In this document: positions 6,908-7,106 of the stretch, one piece after another
Numbering within the stretch: position 1 is the first letter of the stretch
Layout of the letters: the number at the start of each line of letters is the position of its first letter
Source: Planctomycetota bacterium
Lineage (GTDB): Bacteria > Planctomycetota > Planctomycetia > Planctomycetales > Planctomycetaceae
DNA: 7,106 nucleotides
NCBI GenBank assembly: GCA_024278285.1
Contig: JAJRTM010000160.1
Span: forward strand, 1-7,106
Direction: 5' to 3'
The notes under the pieces: generated by a model
The model's database searches: none
What the model saw: the letters and a program-made list of their open reading frames with translations, nothing else
Told to the model about the DNA's origin: nothing
Program-made: the position numbers and the translations under genes

Positions 6908-7045
6908 TCAAACGTAATGCTTCAATGCCAGGACCAGGAAGACGATGCCTGCAATCAGGGCGCCTGTGGAGAGCATCATTAAACCAACGTAAACATCTAA
7001 TTGTGGTGCGGGTTTAGGACCGCGACTAGAGCCTGCTCGTGACAT
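6908..7045 (-). CDS. Small single-helix membrane protein (45 residues)
   Basis: The frame starts at ATG 7045 and ends at TGA 6908-6910. AAGAGAGG, with its GAGG five bases before the ATG, is one of the best ribosome binding sites in the window. The protein has a soluble N-terminal part rich in Ser, Arg and Pro (MSRAGSSRGPKPAPQLDVYV) followed by one hydrophobic segment at about 18-41 (GLMMLSTGALIAGIVFLVLAL) and a short tail ending KHYV. This is a plausible inner-membrane protein with the positive N-terminus inside. The DVYVGLMMLSTGALI style resembles small uncharacterised planctomycete membrane proteins, from memory. Function unknown. Upstream on the same strand, a frame open from the window edge to TAG 7026-7028 could be the tail of a preceding gene, but it is too short to call. 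Confidence 0.72.
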   Translation of the reverse strand: MSRAGSSRGPKPAPQLDVYVGLMMLSTGALIAGIVFLVLALKHYV

Positions 7046-7106
7046 TGTCGCCTCTCTTAATGATACCTGATTTTGCTTTTTGAACGATTTCGCCTACTGC
7101 CTGATC

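Noticed and set aside
7026..7106. Minus-strand frame open from the window edge for 26 codons, overlapping the 45-residue gene
   Set aside because: It could be the tail of an upstream gene, but 26 codons with no recognisable motif is too little, and another frame is also open for 15 codons there.

Overview
The window most likely comes from a planctomycete (Planctomycetota). The evidence is a secreted PQQ-type beta-propeller protein whose mature N-terminus carries the DWPMWR-type motif common in that phylum, an archaeal-type (MfnE-like) amino-acid kinase of the kind found in bacteria with methanopterin-linked C1 genes, weak Shine-Dalgarno sequences at several starts, and moderate GC. The phylum is an inference from protein style; there is no rRNA or marker gene here.

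Layout: (1) 2-400, plus strand: the 3' end of a glycogen/starch synthase (glgA). (2) 532-5711, minus strand: three genes reading right to left. These are an MfnE-like small-molecule kinase (5064-5711), an AlaC-type class I aminotransferase (3721-4962) and a large secreted protein (532-3411) that combines a PQQ-like propeller, an embedded degenerate methyltransferase-like fold and a C-terminal malectin-like domain. The last gene converges on glgA. (3) 5787-6510, plus strand: a short two-gene unit with a good sigma70-like promoter. It encodes an 89-residue DUF1883 protein and, overlapping its stop codon by one base, a small two-helix membrane protein. The membrane protein is open only if the ribosome or polymerase slips by one base at a T7 run, which contains the heptamer T TTT TTA in the correct phase. 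(4) 6511-6907: non-coding, with a compound inverted repeat (18 bp outer arms, 26 bp inner arms) whose inner arms are REP-like hairpins. (5) 6908-7045, minus strand: a 45-residue single-helix membrane protein with a clear ribosome binding site.

The large minus-strand genes look like ordinary chromosomal metabolism and cell-envelope genes with no single obvious pathway. The most unusual part is the DUF1883/two-helix unit with its possible frameshift, followed by the REP-like pair between convergent genes. It resembles an accessory insertion, but its function cannot be read from the sequence.
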